Assembly (NCBI RefSeq): GCF_003207895.1
Contig: NZ_NKUB01000005.1
Location: forward strand, 62,001 to 126,000
DNA from: Komagataeibacter swingsii
Lineage (GTDB): Bacteria > Pseudomonadota > Alphaproteobacteria > Acetobacterales > Acetobacteraceae
Length of the DNA stretch: 64,000 nucleotides
Reading direction: 5' to 3'
Under the pieces are notes generated by a model that searched no databases, was not told where the DNA came from, and saw nothing but the letters and a program-made list of their open reading frames with translations. Shown in pieces: positions 63,212-64,000 of the stretch. How positions within the stretch are numbered: position 1 is the stretch's first letter; each line of letters starts with the position of its first letter. The position numbers and the translations under genes are program-made.

Positions 63212-64000
63212 AACCATGGGCAAGGCGGCCCCTGCCGGCGCGGCAGGGCAGTCAGGCAACTGGAAAGACCTGCGCGCGCGTGTCCTGTCGGCTGCCGTGC
63301 TGGTGCCGTGCGTCGCGCTGTGCGTGTGGTATGGCGGCCTGCTTTATGGCGCGCTGATCGTGGTGGCCATGGCGGGCATGGCGATGGAATGGGCGCGCAT
63401 GTTCGGCTACGGGCTGCAAACGCGGCGCGGACAGCTTTGCATGGCGTGGGCGGCCTGCGTCGGGATTGCGGCGCTGGCGGGTCACTGGGGCGGGGCGCTG
63501 CTGGTCATGGTGGCGGCGGTCGTGCTGGGGCCGGCCCTGTGGGCGGGGCAGGTGGCCATTGGCTGCGCCGGGCTGTCGCTGCTGTGGCTGCGCTACATGA
63601 GCGAGCCGGGGGCGGGGGTGGTCCTGTTCCTGGTCGCCTGCGTGGCGCTGAGTGACACCGGGGCCTACATGGCCGGACGGCTGTTTGGCGGCCCGAAGCT
63701 TGCGCCGCGCATTTCACCGGCCAAGACATGGTCCGGTTCCATCGGTGGCCTGTGTTGCGCCGTGCTGGGGGGCATGCTGATCGCGGGCCTGCTGCCCGGC
63801 GCGCTGCCGGGCGCCGTGTGGCGCGGGGCGGTGTTCGGCGCCCTTGTCGCCATCGCGGCGCAGACAGGCGACCTTGCGGAAAGCGCGCTCAAGCGTGCCC
63901 GTGGGGTCAAGGATTCCGGTACCATCCTGCCCGGGCACGGGGGGTTGCTGGACCGTTTTGATGGCCTGCTGGTTGCGGCCCCGATGGCGGCCCTGCTGTC
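63195..64000 (+). CDS. cdsA: Phosphatidate cytidylyltransferase (3' end missing)
   Basis: Makes CDP-diacylglycerol, the precursor of all phospholipids. The frame opens at GTG 63195 (AAAGG eight bases upstream, overlapping the uppS end by 17 bases) and continues past the window edge; 268 codons are visible. Multiple membrane helices (WYGGLLYGALIVVAMAG and others), the LPGHGGLLDRFDGLLVAAP signature and preceding ESALKRARGVKDSGTI place it firmly. At ATG 63216 an alternative start lacks a ribosome site. The next genes in this block elsewhere are dxr and rseP. Confidence 0.93.
   Translation, partial: MQDQPETMGKAAPAGAAGQSGNWKDLRARVLSAAVLVPCVALCVWYGGLLYGALIVVAMAGMAMEWARMFGYGLQTRRGQLCMAWAACVGIAALAGHWGGALLVMVAAVVLGPALWAGQVAIGCAGLSLLWLRYMSEPGAGVVLFLVACVALSDTGAYMAGRLFGGPKLAPRISPAKTWSGSIGGLCCAVLGGMLIAGLLPGALPGAVWRGAVFGALVAIAAQTGDLAESALKRARGVKDSGTILPGHGGLLDRFDGLLVAAPMAALL

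Noticed and set aside
1-64000. tRNA, rRNA or CRISPR loci
   Set aside because: No cloverleaf-like segments, rRNA signatures or regularly spaced repeats were noticed by eye; a covariance-model scan would be needed to be certain about small RNAs.

Overview
The window reads as a continuous stretch of an alphaproteobacterial chromosome, most likely an acetic acid bacterium (Acetobacteraceae, Komagataeibacter/Gluconacetobacter-like). The grounds are high GC, dense short-spaced operons, alphaproteobacterial gene orders, a fused AroK-AroB, a malate:quinone oxidoreductase, a SUV3-type helicase, and intergenic palindromes of a kind I associate with this family. Genus is an inference. No rRNA or tRNA gene, CRISPR array, prophage or plasmid module was seen. 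One insertion sequence is present.

Layout. 1-8.1 kb: end of a dGTPase-like gene, argS, a SPOR protein, scpA-scpB (condensin partners), tatB-tatC and serS, packed as one tight plus-strand block. 8.1-13.3 kb: a large SUV3-like helicase (minus), then ferredoxin-NADP reductase and glutathione reductase. 13.4-17.1 kb: a small secreted protein, class II DAHP synthase, nicotinate phosphoribosyltransferase and a hypothetical. 17.16-17.9 kb: an IS1595-family element inserted in a palindromic repeat. 18.1-24.1 kb: gltX; then minus-strand cysS-trmJ, prfC and rpsD. 24.4-32 kb: HdeD-like membrane protein, a Tat-type secreted F420/NADP-oxidoreductase-like protein, an anchored small protein, a secreted endonuclease/phosphatase coupled to a beta carbonic anhydrase, alaS, tenA and a GtrA protein.

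32.2-36.4 kb: three tandem OmpA-family outer-membrane proteins. 36.6-42.5 kb: aroKB fusion, a small membrane protein, xerD, accA, a CinA-type protein and an SMP-30/gluconolactonase protein. 42.6-46 kb: a GNAT-Nudix fusion translationally coupled to a Rieske oxygenase, then a DUF815 ATPase. 46-53.7 kb: yajC, a sugar transporter, Fe superoxide dismutase, a phytoene-synthase-like protein, a beta-hydroxyacid dehydrogenase, a phosphotransacetylase-family enzyme and mqo. 53.7-64 kb: a NYN-domain protein, then the housekeeping runs folK-rpoZ-rsh-acpS-lepB-rnc-era and pyrH-frr-uppS-cdsA; the last gene runs off the window.

Most of the region is core metabolism and information processing: five aminoacyl-tRNA synthetases, ribosome factors, shikimate and fatty-acid enzymes, export and signal-peptide processing, and stringent response. 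I found no clear undescribed multi-gene system. The most distinctive features are a family of about 80-bp double-hairpin repeats at gene 3' ends (six copies, one with compensatory stem changes and one hit by the IS), the OmpA triplet with divergent loops, the Rieske/GNAT-Nudix pair, a probable Tat-exported NAD(P)-type dehydrogenase, and departures from gene orders conserved in alphaproteobacteria (no nagZ or tatA in the argS-serS block; a sugar transporter and sodB where secDF would be expected).
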